Counted from the stretch's first letter, positions 1 through 6,583 are shown. The stretch is DNA of 15,816 bases from Phycisphaerales bacterium UBA1926 (GCA_002337215.1 DDFO01000038.1:1-15816); one strand, 5' to 3'. Program-made: numbers and translations. The notes: generated by a model from the letters alone, not told the origin.

Positions 1-801
1 GGCCCCAACATGGCGGGCAAGAGCACCTACATCCGGCAGACGGCGCTGCTCGTGCTGCTCGCGAGCGTCGGGTCGTACATCCCCGCCGACGGCGCGACGA
101 TCGGCGCGTGCGACCGGATCTTCACCCGCGTCGGCGCCGACGATGCGCTGCACCGCGGGCGCTCGACGTTCATGGTCGAGATGACCGAGACCGCGGCGAT
201 CCTCCACAACGCGACACCCCGCAGCCTCGTCATCCTCGATGAGATCGGGCGGGGGACCTCGACGCTCGACGGGCTCAGCCTCGCGTGGGCGATCGCCGAG
301 ACGCTGGCGGGCGACGGCGCCGCGCCCGGCCCGCGCACGCTCTTCGCGACCCACTACCACGAGCTGACCGAGATCGCCGAGCGGGCGCCGGGCCGCGTCG
401 GCAACCTGCACGTGCAGGTCCGCGAGTGGACGAACAAGGACGGCGAATCGGAGATCGTCTTCGTCCACCGCATCGGTCCCGGCAGGGCGGACCGGTCCTA
501 CGGCGTGCACGTCGCCCGGCTCGCGGGCGTGCCCGCGTCGGTCACCGACCGCGCCGACGAGGTGCTCGCCTCGCTGAGCGTCCAGGACGGCTCGCGGGTC
601 GAATCGGCGAAGGTCCCCGCCCGCGTCAAACCCGCGGCTCACGGCAAGGTCGGGAGCGATCAGATGGGGCTGTTCACCGAGTTCCTCCCGCACCCGGCGG
701 TCGATCGCCTGCGCGAACTGAAACTCGAGACGCTGAGCCCGATGACCGCCTTCGATGTGCTCCGGGAACTCGTCGATCAGTCCCGCGACGGCGCGGGCTG
801 A
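1..801 (+). CDS. mutS: DNA mismatch repair protein MutS, C-terminal part (5' cut by window edge)
   Basis: This is the ATPase end of MutS, the protein that recognises mispaired bases and small loops in DNA and starts methyl-independent or MutL-dependent repair. The visible 266 residues begin inside the Walker A loop (GPNMAGKST, residues 1-9). They continue with the Walker B motif [13 protein letters not shown] (about 75-87), the ATHYHELT switch-histidine motif (about 115-122) and the [13 protein letters not shown] helix that forms the dimer and ATPase interface. The C-terminal tail after about residue 200 is family-typical low conservation. The mismatch-binding, connector, core and clamp domains lie upstream of the window. 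The frame is open to base 1, so the apparent ATG at base 10 is not the start. No frameshift or missing catalytic residue is visible. Identification is secure. Confidence 0.97.
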   Translation, partial: GPNMAGKSTYIRQTALLVLLASVGSYIPADGATIGACDRIFTRVGADDALHRGRSTFMVEMTETAAILHNATPRSLVILDEIGRGTSTLDGLSLAWAIAETLAGDGAAPGPRTLFATHYHELTEIAERAPGRVGNLHVQVREWTNKDGESEIVFVHRIGPGRADRSYGVHVARLAGVPASVTDRADEVLASLSVQDGSRVESAKVPARVKPAAHGKVGSDQMGLFTEFLPHPAVDRLRELKLETLSPMTAFDVLRELVDQSRDGAG

Positions 802-1045
802 CCACGCGCAATACCACGCAGCACCACGCGGCACCACGCGGCCGACGAGTTGCCGCGCAGGTCCGGTGTCGTGAAGAGGCAACCGCTCGGGGCCCCGGCG
901 CGTATCGGGTTGGGGCCCGGGGCAGGTCGGGTCGAGGCAGCTCAGGTCGGGGCGGGGCGGACCGGGGCGGGTCAGACCGGGGGGCGGGGAGAGCACGAAC
1001 CAGGTTCTTTTGGGGATTCAGCCCGCGAGGGCGGAAGGGTGTCGC
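802..1045 (+). other. Intergenic gap with short tandem repeats and a dense G-run cluster
   Basis: This 244-base spacer between mutS and the next plus-strand gene looks non-coding. It opens with four copies of ACCACGC at 801, 813, 823 and 833 (10-12 base period). It then becomes very G-rich on the plus strand. Runs of three or more G occur at 907-909, 912-915, 919-922, 929-931, 949-952, 954-957, 964-967, 969-971, 979-984 and 986-989. Two separate groups fit the usual G-quadruplex pattern with loops of seven bases or fewer. I see no clear intrinsic terminator for mutS. The open frames that cross it are compositional. Confidence 0.6.
1033..1039 (+). promoter_or_regulatory. Ribosome binding site GGAAGGG deciding the start at 1046
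   Basis: GGAAGGG lies six bases before the ATG at 1046. An in-frame ATG at 1010 has no such site and would add 12 residues with no membrane character, so 1046 is the better start. Confidence 0.65.
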
Positions 1046-1678
1046 ATGCGCTTGATGAACCACACGAAGTCGGTCGCCGTGTTCTTTGTCGTCTCGGTGG
1101 CGTTCGTCACGACGGGGCTGCTCCTCGGGGGCGGGTCGTTCCGATCCAACGACAACAGGCCGAACACCGATCAGCGATCGGTCATGATCGAGATGCTGCT
1201 CGTCGAGCACGCCGGCGAATCGACCGACCCCGTTCTCGATGATCTGCTCGCGGTCGTCCGCCCCGAGGGCGGCGCACGGATGATGACCACGGCGGAGTTC
1301 GACAAGGCCCGCCTGATCGCGGGCACGCTCGCCGGACCCTCGGTGTTCCGGACGCCGACGCTGGTCAGCCAGCACAACGAGACCAGCAGCGCGACCGTGT
1401 CGAGGACGTCCGGTTCGGGATCGGGTTCGAGGAAGGGCTCGGGCGACGGCCCGTCGTCGGCGCGGGTCGCGGTCACGCCCAGCGTCCTCGAGGACGACGT
1501 GATCCGTGTCTCGATGGTGATCGACCAGACCGCGAACGGCGTCGAGTCGGCCGTCGAGATGACGTTCACCTCGCGGGGCGGGGCGGCGATGGCGTGCGAG
1601 TCGTTCTCGACCGACGGCGGTGCCTCGGGATCGGCGGTGCTGCTGGTCCGCCCGACTCTGGTGGTCGACGAGCGCTGA
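1046..1678 (+). CDS. Small membrane-anchored protein with secretin-core-like motifs
   Basis: The product is 210 residues. Residues 8-28 form a hydrophobic signal peptide or anchor, so the rest probably lies outside the cytoplasm. The remainder reads like a reduced secretin (GspD/PilQ) core. It has an opening strand RSVMIEMLLVEH (44-55), then FRTPTLVSQHNETSSATV (101-118), which resembles the 'LS-x-P-x-L-x-T-x-N-x-Q-x-A-x-I' stretch. Next come VAVTPSVLEDDVIRVSMVID (141-160) and a closing AVLLVRPTLVVDE (197-209), which resembles the 'L-I-F-I-T-P' end of secretins. A Ser/Gly-rich loop (119-138) splits it. At this length it cannot hold N-domains and may not form a ring. It could be a secretin-derived periplasmic protein. 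The motif match is by eye and function is unknown. Confidence 0.6.
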   Translation: MRLMNHTKSVAVFFVVSVAFVTTGLLLGGGSFRSNDNRPNTDQRSVMIEMLLVEHAGESTDPVLDDLLAVVRPEGGARMMTTAEFDKARLIAGTLAGPSVFRTPTLVSQHNETSSATVSRTSGSGSGSRKGSGDGPSSARVAVTPSVLEDDVIRVSMVIDQTANGVESAVEMTFTSRGGAAMACESFSTDGGASGSAVLLVRPTLVVDER

Positions 1679-1781
1679 TCGACGCTCCCGGCCAGACGCG
1701 GGCCGGACGCGGGCCGGAGAACAGGTCGGGCGAAGAGCAGATCGGGCGAAAAACAGGTCCGCGTCATCCACAAACCGCAGC

Positions 1782-1822
1782 AAAAAAAAGGGAGCGACCC
1801 CCGGAACAGAAAGGTCGCCCCC
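1782..1822 (-). terminator. Intrinsic terminator oriented on the minus strand
   Basis: Arms 1790-1799 and 1813-1822 pair over ten positions with one A-C mismatch, around a 13-base loop. Read on the minus strand, the hairpin is followed directly by eight T (complement of the A run at 1782-1789). Read on the plus strand it is followed by A-rich sequence and is not a terminator. No minus-strand gene is evident upstream of it, because the neighbours on both sides are plus-strand genes. Confidence 0.5.
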
Positions 1823-1871
1823 AAACAAAAGCGGATTTGCGATGGTTTCGGATCGCCGGCTGAGGCCGATT

Positions 1872-1900
1872 CGCGACCCGGGAAAAATTCCCGCGTCGCG
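1872..1900. repeat. 29-base inverted repeat upstream of mqnD
   Basis: The arms pair over 13 positions with a single C-C mismatch and an AAA loop. The outer arms are CGCGAC and GTCGCG, and the inner arms are GGGAA and TTCCC. It ends 20 bases before the TAGCGT hexamer of the predicted mqnD promoter. It could be an operator, or a terminator stem for the preceding gene, although no T run follows on either strand. Confidence 0.5.
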
Positions 1901-1919
1901 CGTCCGGCCCCGGAACGCC

Positions 1920-1925
1920 TAGCGT
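1920..1925 (+). promoter_or_regulatory. TAGCGT, candidate -10 element of a leaderless mqnD transcript
   Basis: The hexamer fits TAnnnT and ends six bases before the ATG at 1932, so transcription would begin at about the start codon. No Shine-Dalgarno sequence lies at the normal distance. No recognisable -35 element is seen. Confidence 0.4.
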
Positions 1926-1931
1926 CCTGGC

Positions 1932-2948
1932 ATGTCCGCACCCAGCACCCAGCAGCAGGCCGACCCGCCGCACACCCTCCGGCTCGCGCACTCCCCCGAC
2001 TCCGACGACCTGGTCATGTGGTGGCCGCTGACGGGGATGCGCGATCCGTCCGGCGAACCCGTGGCGGGCGAGTTGGGCCGTCCGCGCGTCACGAGCGAAC
2101 GGTTCCGCGTCGAGACCACCGGCGAGGACGTGGAAGCCCTCAACGCGCTGGTGCGAGACGGCGGCGACGCCTACCGGAACAGGCAGGGCATCGGCTTCGA
2201 CATCACCGCGATCTCCGCGGCGACCTACCCGCTCATCGCCGACCGCTGGGCGATCACCCGCTGCGGCGGATCGTTCGGGGAAGGCTACGGCCCGCGGGTT
2301 GTCGTCCGCACCGACTCGCCGATCCGCTCGATCGACGACCTCAAGGGCACCCGGATCGCGGTTCCCGGGACGGGGACCAGCGCGTTCCTGACGCTCTCGA
2401 TGATGCTGGGTGATGGCGAGGGTGAAGGCGGGGGCGATCGCGGGTTCGAGCACGAGGCCGTGCTGTTCAGCGATGTGCCGGGCCGGGTGCTCGGGGGCCA
2501 CGCCGACGCGGGTCTGCTGATCCACGAGGCGCAACTGACGTTCGCCGACATGGGCCTGCGCGAGGTGGCGAACCTCGGTGAATGGTGGGCGGGCAATCAG
2601 CCCGATCCCGGCGCGCAACTCCCGCTCCCTCTGGGGCTCAACGTCCTGCGGCGGGACCTCGACGACCGGTTCGGCCCGGGCTCGTGCGCCGAGGTCAGCG
2701 GGCTGCTGTCGGCCAGCGTGCGCTACGCGACCGAGCACCTCGAGGAGAGCAAGGCGTACCTCCGTCTGCACAGCGAGGGCCGGCCCGAGTGGAACGACGA
2801 TGCGCTCGTCGAGCGGTACCTGGGCATGTACGTCAGCCGGCTGAGCGTGGACATGGGCGAGCGGGGCGAGCGGGCGCTGCGGGTCTTCCTGGGCATGGGA
2901 GCCCAACGCGGGTTCGTCCCCCGCTGCGACGGGATCACGGTGCTCTGA
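1932..2948 (+). CDS. mqnD: MqnD-like 1,4-dihydroxy-6-naphthoate synthase family protein
   Basis: The 338-residue product belongs to the MqnA/MqnD fold, which resembles periplasmic binding proteins but is cytoplasmic. MqnD cleaves cyclic dehypoxanthine futalosine to 1,4-dihydroxy-6-naphthoate in the futalosine route to menaquinone. Visible marks are the N-terminal LRLAHSPDSDDLVMW (16-30), and ITAISAATYPLIADRWAI (91-108) followed by GGSFGEGYGPRVVVR (112-126). Further on come DDLKGTRIAVPGTGTSAFLTL (136-156), GLLIHEAQLTF (194-204, probably carrying the proposed catalytic His as H198), LPLGLNVLRRDL (232-243) and YLGMYVSRLSVDMGERG (296-312). Many MqnD proteins have SPCPNDT at the first site, while this one has the SPDxDD variant. 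An acidic/glycine insert sits at 160-171. The ATG at 1932 has no Shine-Dalgarno sequence but lies six bases after TAGCGT. No other menaquinone gene is in view. Family is secure; exact MqnD activity is likely. Confidence 0.8.
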   Translation: MSAPSTQQQADPPHTLRLAHSPDSDDLVMWWPLTGMRDPSGEPVAGELGRPRVTSERFRVETTGEDVEALNALVRDGGDAYRNRQGIGFDITAISAATYPLIADRWAITRCGGSFGEGYGPRVVVRTDSPIRSIDDLKGTRIAVPGTGTSAFLTLSMMLGDGEGEGGGDRGFEHEAVLFSDVPGRVLGGHADAGLLIHEAQLTFADMGLREVANLGEWWAGNQPDPGAQLPLPLGLNVLRRDLDDRFGPGSCAEVSGLLSASVRYATEHLEESKAYLRLHSEGRPEWNDDALVERYLGMYVSRLSVDMGERGERALRVFLGMGAQRGFVPRCDGITVL

Positions 2949-2962
2949 CCGCACCGGCTCCC

Positions 2963-3016
2963 GACCCCGACGCCGACCCAGACGCAGACCCAGACGCAGA
3001 CCCAGACGCAGACCAA
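2963..3016. repeat. 12-base tandem repeat (GACCCAGACGCA type)
   Basis: Nine consecutive hexamers begin with GAC. They alternate GACCCn and GACGCn, giving about four and a half 12-base units, and the middle three units are identical. It starts 14 bases after the mqnD stop. It is probably a simple-sequence expansion; I see no function. Confidence 0.75.
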
Positions 3017-3151
3017 GACTCTCAACACATGGCCCAAGACCGCCACCCCCCCACCCCCGGGCCCCGGCGGCCTTGGCGGCCTTGCATTTCCGCGTCCCAC
3101 ACCGCACCCCGGCCCGGGTGCCCCGCAGACGGGTCCACCGAACGCGGGTGC

Positions 3152-3178
3152 CCCGGAGACGGCGAAGCCTTCTCCGGG
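3152..3178 (+). terminator. Hairpin terminator after mqnD
   Basis: The outer stem CCCGGAGA/TCTCCGGG is eight perfect pairs. A single C-T mismatch follows, then a three-pair GGC/GCC stem closing a GAA loop. The bases after the stem (TTCTTCGATT) are T-rich but interrupted. It sits 200 bases beyond the mqnD stop, so it may act as a distant or Rho-assisted terminator. Confidence 0.5.
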
Positions 3179-3273
3179 TTCTTCGATTGTCGACGATCAT
3201 CACGGTAAACCCGCTCCGCGGCTTCACCGTGGCACTCGGCCGAGACCGGAGGCCCCGCACGCCCCCCGTCCCC

Positions 3274-3279
3274 TACCAT
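3274..3279 (+). promoter_or_regulatory. TACCAT, candidate -10 element of a leaderless NUDIX transcript
   Basis: TAnnnT hexamer ending eight bases before the ATG at 3288. The sequence between is CGCGTCCC, with no ribosome binding site. No -35 element is recognisable. Confidence 0.38.
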
Positions 3280-3287
3280 CGCGTCCC

Positions 3288-3821
3288 ATGCCCGAGCCAC
3301 TGCCTTACAAACTCGCCTGCCTCTGCGATATCCGCGACGAGCAGGGCCGCATCCTGCTGATCCACCGCGAGCGATCGCCCAACAAGGGGCTGTGCAGCCC
3401 GATCGGGGGCAAGCTCGACATGCACACGGGGGAGAGCCCCGCGCAGTGCGCCCAGCGGGAGATCATGGAGGAAGCGGGCATCACGCTCCCCCTCGACCGC
3501 CTCCACCTGGGCGGGCTGATCGCCGAGACCGCCTTCGAGGGGGCGGGCCACTGGCTGCTGTTCTACTACCGCGTGCTGGGCGCGGTCAGTTCGGTCGACG
3601 AAGTCCCCGAGCAGACCATCCCCGAGGGCCGGCTCGCGTGGCACCACCCCGACGACCTCGAATCGCTCGCGCTGCCCGAAACCGACCGCAAGGTCATCTG
3701 GCCCATGATCATCGAGCACGACGGGGGCAAGAACCGCCCCGGCTTCTTCGCGCTCCACATCGACTGCACCGACCCGGCCGGCATCTCCTGGCGCGTCGAA
3801 GAATCGTTCCCGGCCTCATGA
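3288..3821 (+). CDS. NUDIX hydrolase
   Basis: The 177-residue product carries a NUDIX fold, which hydrolyses a nucleoside diphosphate linked to another group and needs Mg2+ or Mn2+. The NUDIX box is E49-x7-REIMEEAGI (REIMEEAGI at 57-65), so the metal-binding Glu cluster is intact. The glycine stretch before it (GGKLDMHTGE, 40-49) carries two extra residues compared with the classic G-x5-E spacing. The N-terminal strand YKLACLCDIRDEQGRILLIHRER and the SPIGGK loop are typical of MutT-like house-cleaning enzymes. The sequence does not fix the substrate (oxidised nucleotides, dinucleotides or sugars). It appears to be a single-gene transcript between the predicted promoter at 3274 and a GC-rich stem just downstream. 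Confidence 0.85.
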   Translation: MPEPLPYKLACLCDIRDEQGRILLIHRERSPNKGLCSPIGGKLDMHTGESPAQCAQREIMEEAGITLPLDRLHLGGLIAETAFEGAGHWLLFYYRVLGAVSSVDEVPEQTIPEGRLAWHHPDDLESLALPETDRKVIWPMIIEHDGGKNRPGFFALHIDCTDPAGISWRVEESFPAS

Positions 3822-3836
3822 ATCGCCAGGAAGATC

Positions 3837-3863
3837 CGGGCCCGATCCCCCGCCCCGGGCCCG
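3837..3863 (+). terminator. GC-rich hairpin just after the NUDIX stop codon
   Basis: Two copies of the self-complementary CGGGCCCG (3837-3844 and 3856-3863) form an eight-pair stem with an 11-base loop, 15 bases past the stop. No T run follows, so it is at best a weak or Rho-assisted terminator. Confidence 0.3.
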
Positions 3864-4038
3864 CATCGCCCCGGCGTGTGCGCACGAACCGGCGGGGTGT
3901 CGGGCACGCGGACCGGCAGACCAAGGGTCGGTTTGGCGCGCCGGCGGGATTTGCAAGAGGACGGGCGGAATCCAAACAAGTATGCTCGGGTATCGCGCCG
4001 GACCGGGCCTCGGGCCCGAACCGTTCCCCCGGCGCCGC

Positions 4039-4045
4039 GGGAGGG
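4039..4045 (+). promoter_or_regulatory. Ribosome binding site GGGAGGG deciding the nfeD start at 4051
   Basis: GGGAGGG lies five bases before the ATG at 4051. Starting there puts the signal peptide at the N-terminus. An in-frame ATG at 3982 would place 23 Arg/Gly/Pro-rich residues ahead of the signal peptide and has no ribosome binding site. That ATG overlaps TATGCT (3981-3986), which may instead be the -10 element. Confidence 0.65.
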
Positions 4046-4050
4046 TCTCG

Positions 4051-6018
4051 ATGCGATCGGTGAACTGGGTTCGGCTCCTGCTGATGACATCGCTCGCGGT
4101 GTGCGCCATCGGGCCGGCCTTCGCCCAGAGCGTGTCCGAAGCCGCCGACCAGCAGAAGGCGGCCGGGCTCTCCGTGCCGGCGGGCAGGCAGGCCGACCGG
4201 GTCGTGGTCATCACGCTCGCGGGCGCGATCGACCAGTGGACCGAGCGGAGCGTGAAGCGCCGGATCGAGCAGGCCGAGTCGAGCGGGGCGGACGCGATCG
4301 TGATCGAGGTCGATTCGCCGGGCGGCGAGGTCGGCGCGGTCCTCGAGATCTGCAACGCCATCAAGGGCTCGTCGATCAAGAACACCGTCGCCTGGGTCAA
4401 CACCGACGCCTATTCGGGCGGCGCGATCGTCGCGCTCGCCTGCCGCGAACTGGTGACGTCGGTCCCCGCCCGCATGGGCGACGCGTTCCCGATCACGTTC
4501 GGCCCACAGGGCGTGCGCGGGCTCAGCCCCGACGAGCGGACAAAGTTCCTCCCCCCGCTGCTCACCGAGGTCGCCGACTCGGCCCGCCGCAACGGGTACG
4601 ACGAGTTCCTCGTCCAGGCGATGGTCGTGGACGGGATCGAGCTGTGGAGCGTCGAGGATTCCCAGACCGGCGACATCTGGTTCATCAACGAGGCGGAGTA
4701 CAGAACGCTCTTCGAGGGCGACCCGCCGCGCGGCAAGCCCGCGCTGACCAGCGTGACCGGCGGGCGGGCAAGCACCCAAGGCAACGCCGCTGCCCCGGCC
4801 GCTGCGCCAAACCCCGGCACAAACCCCGGGACAGATCCGGAGACAGATCCGGAAAAGGGCCCCGAGACAGACGACGGCAACCCCGATTCGGACCCCGATT
4901 CGGATGACCGGGCCGAGGACGACGAGGCCGCCCCGAGCGGCACCCAGAGCGACCCGCTCCAGACCCCGCCCTCGGGCGAGGGCATGCCCTTCCGGCCCGC
5001 GAGCCCCACCGTCGCCGACCTCACCGACTCGGCGAGCCAGGGCCTGACCGCCCCGTCCACGAGGCCGAACTTCACGGAGGCCGACCGGGGGCGATTCATC
5101 AACCCGCGCTACATCGCCGACGGGACGGGGCCCATCGTGCTGACCGACGATCAGCTGCTGGCGTACGGGTTCACGAGCCGGCTCATCGGCGACGACGCCG
5201 AACTGCTCGCGTTCTTCGGCGGCAAGGAACTCGTCCGCACCGAGCCCACCTGGTCGGAGAACATGGTCAAGGCGATGATGAACCCCATCGCCCGCGGCGT
5301 GCTCATCGTCGTGCTGCTTGTCGGGCTGTTCATCGAGATGGCGAGCCCCGGGCTGGTCGTTCCGGGCGCGGTCGCGGGCGCCGCGCTCGTGGGGCTCCTC
5401 GCCCCGCCCATGCTCGTGGGCATGGCGGGCTGGTGGGAACTCGCCGCGATCAGCATCGGCGTCGTCTGCCTGCTCCTCGAGTTGCTGGTCTTCCCCGGGT
5501 TCGGCGTCTTCGGCATCATCGGGGTCGTCGCGCTCTTCGCCGGCATGGTCGGCACCTTCATCCCCGACGGCAGCGGCGGGCTCTTCAGCCCGGCCAGCAG
5601 CGACGACCTGTTCGGTGGTGTCGCGACCGTCCTGCTCTCGACGTCCGCCGCCGCGGTCGCGATCTTTTTCCTCAGCAAACACTTCGGATCCCTCCCGCTG
5701 CTGAGCCGGCTCGTGCTCGCCGATGTGTCGAGCGAAGAGTCCGACTCGCCCATCATGGCGATGGAGCCCGAGGACGACTCGAGCGTCGCGCCGGGCGATC
5801 GGGGTGTCGCCGCGTCCGACCTCAGGCCCTCAGGGCGGGCGCTGTTCAACGGTGAGATGGTCGACGCGATCGCGGAGCGCGGGTACATCGAGGACGGCGA
5901 CCCGGTCGAGGTCGTCGCCCGGCGCGGGTTCAGCTGGGTCGTCCGCCCCGCGCGTGAGCGTGCCGGAACGCAGGATGATGGTCCAGAACGCACGCCGGAT
6001 GGGCGGGAGAACGCATGA
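4051..6018 (+). CDS. nfeD: Long-form NfeD: signal peptide, ClpP/SppA-like serine protease domain, membrane region, OB-fold tail
   Basis: The 655-residue product is a long NfeD, a membrane protease-like partner of flotillin/stomatin proteins. A signal peptide (1-25) ends at AFA. The ClpP/SppA-like domain follows, with the oxyanion-region motif DSPGG (88-92) and a probable nucleophile S122 in AYSGGA. K165 in ERTKF is a plausible general base. These match the Ser-Lys dyad known in archaeal NfeD (PH1510). Residues 240-345 are an acidic, Pro/Gly/Asp-rich low-complexity stretch inserted before the LTDDQLLAYGF segment that normally closes the domain. Five hydrophobic spans follow (about 413-432, 434-453, 463-480, 482-503, 522-541). 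The tail DLRPSGRALFNGEMVDAIAERGYIEDGDPVEVV is the OB-fold NfeD domain. The stop overlaps the next ATG (ATGA), so translation is probably coupled. Family assignment is secure; catalytic residues are inferred. Confidence 0.88.
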   Translation: MRSVNWVRLLLMTSLAVCAIGPAFAQSVSEAADQQKAAGLSVPAGRQADRVVVITLAGAIDQWTERSVKRRIEQAESSGADAIVIEVDSPGGEVGAVLEICNAIKGSSIKNTVAWVNTDAYSGGAIVALACRELVTSVPARMGDAFPITFGPQGVRGLSPDERTKFLPPLLTEVADSARRNGYDEFLVQAMVVDGIELWSVEDSQTGDIWFINEAEYRTLFEGDPPRGKPALTSVTGGRASTQGNAAAPAAAPNPGTNPGTDPETDPEKGPETDDGNPDSDPDSDDRAEDDEAAPSGTQSDPLQTPPSGEGMPFRPASPTVADLTDSASQGLTAPSTRPNFTEADRGRFINPRYIADGTGPIVLTDDQLLAYGFTSRLIGDDAELLAFFGGKELVRTEPTWSENMVKAMMNPIARGVLIVVLLVGLFIEMASPGLVVPGAVAGAALVGLLAPPMLVGMAGWWELAAISIGVVCLLLELLVFPGFGVFGIIGVVALFAGMVGTFIPDGSGGLFSPASSDDLFGGVATVLLSTSAAAVAIFFLSKHFGSLPLLSRLVLADVSSEESDSPIMAMEPEDDSSVAPGDRGVAASDLRPSGRALFNGEMVDAIAERGYIEDGDPVEVVARRGFSWVVRPARERAGTQDDGPERTPDGRENA

Positions 6019-6530
6019 GTGGTGACGAGCTCTTGATCTGGGGTCTGGCGCTGCTCGCGCTCTCGATCATCCTTCTGGTCGTCGAGGTCTTCGTGCCCTC
6101 GGGCGGCATCATCACGGTCGTCAGCGCGATCTGCGCCATCGCGGGCATCGGCATGCTGTGGCGCTACGAGACGACCTGGGGCATCATCGGGCTGCTCGCG
6201 GTGCTCGTGCTCGGGCCGATGGCGCTCGCGTGGGGCTTCAAAATGTTGCCCAACACCCCCGTCGGCAGGGCGATTCTGGGCGGGCGGACGGACGAGGAAC
6301 TCGAGGCGGTCCGCGACGCCGAGCGGGACACGCTCATGCGTCGCAAGGCCCTCGTGGGGCTGGAGGGCATCGCGCTCGCCGACATGCGGCCCGTGGGCGA
6401 GGTCGAGATCGAGATCGGCTCGGAGACCGAGTCGTTCGAGGCCCTGGCCGAGCACGATTGGATCGAGGCCGGCGAGCGCATCGTGGTCACGAGCGCGAGC
6501 GGGCTGGAGTTAAAAGTCCGGCGGGCCTGA
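6015..6530 (+). CDS. Short NfeD-family membrane protein
   Basis: The 171-residue product is a short NfeD without a protease domain. It has hydrophobic spans at about 7-27, 31-49 and 54-75, and a polar helical link (90-112). The tail is OB-fold-like, with GIALADMRPVGEVEIEIGSETESFEALAEHDWIEAGERIVV (118-158), where the 'L-R-P-x-G' signature appears as MRPVG. Such proteins are usually encoded beside flotillins and are thought to bind them through the OB fold. Its ATG overlaps the stop of the long NfeD by four bases, and floA starts 65 bases downstream. The order long NfeD, short NfeD, FloA recalls the Bacillus yqeZ-yqfA-yqfB region but with two NfeD genes upstream of the flotillin. Confidence 0.85.
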   Translation: MSGDELLIWGLALLALSIILLVVEVFVPSGGIITVVSAICAIAGIGMLWRYETTWGIIGLLAVLVLGPMALAWGFKMLPNTPVGRAILGGRTDEELEAVRDAERDTLMRRKALVGLEGIALADMRPVGEVEIEIGSETESFEALAEHDWIEAGERIVVTSASGLELKVRRA

Positions 6531-6547
6531 CCCGGCTCTTCGGCGCT

Positions 6548-6553
6548 TATACT
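6548..6553 (+). promoter_or_regulatory. TATACT, candidate -10 element for floA
   Basis: TATACT differs from TATAAT at one position and lies about 42 bases before the floA start, just after the short NfeD stop. A weak -35-like CTGACC (6527-6532) is 15 bases upstream, which is shorter than ideal. It would give floA its own transcript in addition to read-through. Confidence 0.4.
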
Positions 6554-6583
6554 GCTTCCGTACGACCCTGAGAACTCACGAAC

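Larger units (their letters stand above)
2949..3287 (+). other. 339-base intergenic region: tandem repeat, direct repeat, terminator, promoter
   Basis: This gap between mqnD and the NUDIX gene holds no convincing gene. In order it contains a 6/12-base tandem repeat (2963-3016) and C-rich low-complexity sequence. An 18-base direct repeat with one mismatch follows at 3115-3132 and 3145-3162, 30 bases apart. A strong hairpin (3152-3178) and a TAnnnT promoter hexamer (3274-3279) complete it. Open frames across it have repetitive Asp-Ala-Asp-Pro or Arg/Pro-rich translations and no homology I recognise. Confidence 0.6.

Noticed and set aside
801..843. ACCACGC copies considered as a CRISPR or operator array
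   Set aside because: Units are only 7-12 bases with no spacers; a slippage repeat is the simpler reading.
674..1828. Minus-strand frame of 384 codons across the mutS-secretin gap
   Set aside because: Compositional only, and it includes the G-run cluster read backwards as Pro/Arg repeats.
1764..3260. Open frame on the minus strand, 498 codons, opposite mqnD
   Set aside because: The translation includes repetitive LGLRLGLRLG from the tandem repeat and has no recognisable domain. The plus-strand mqnD explains the region.
3709..5682. Very long open frame on the minus strand, 657 codons
   Set aside because: It lies opposite the long nfeD and NUDIX genes. Its translation is Arg/Asp/His/Ala-rich with no domain, as expected from the reverse of GC-rich codons.
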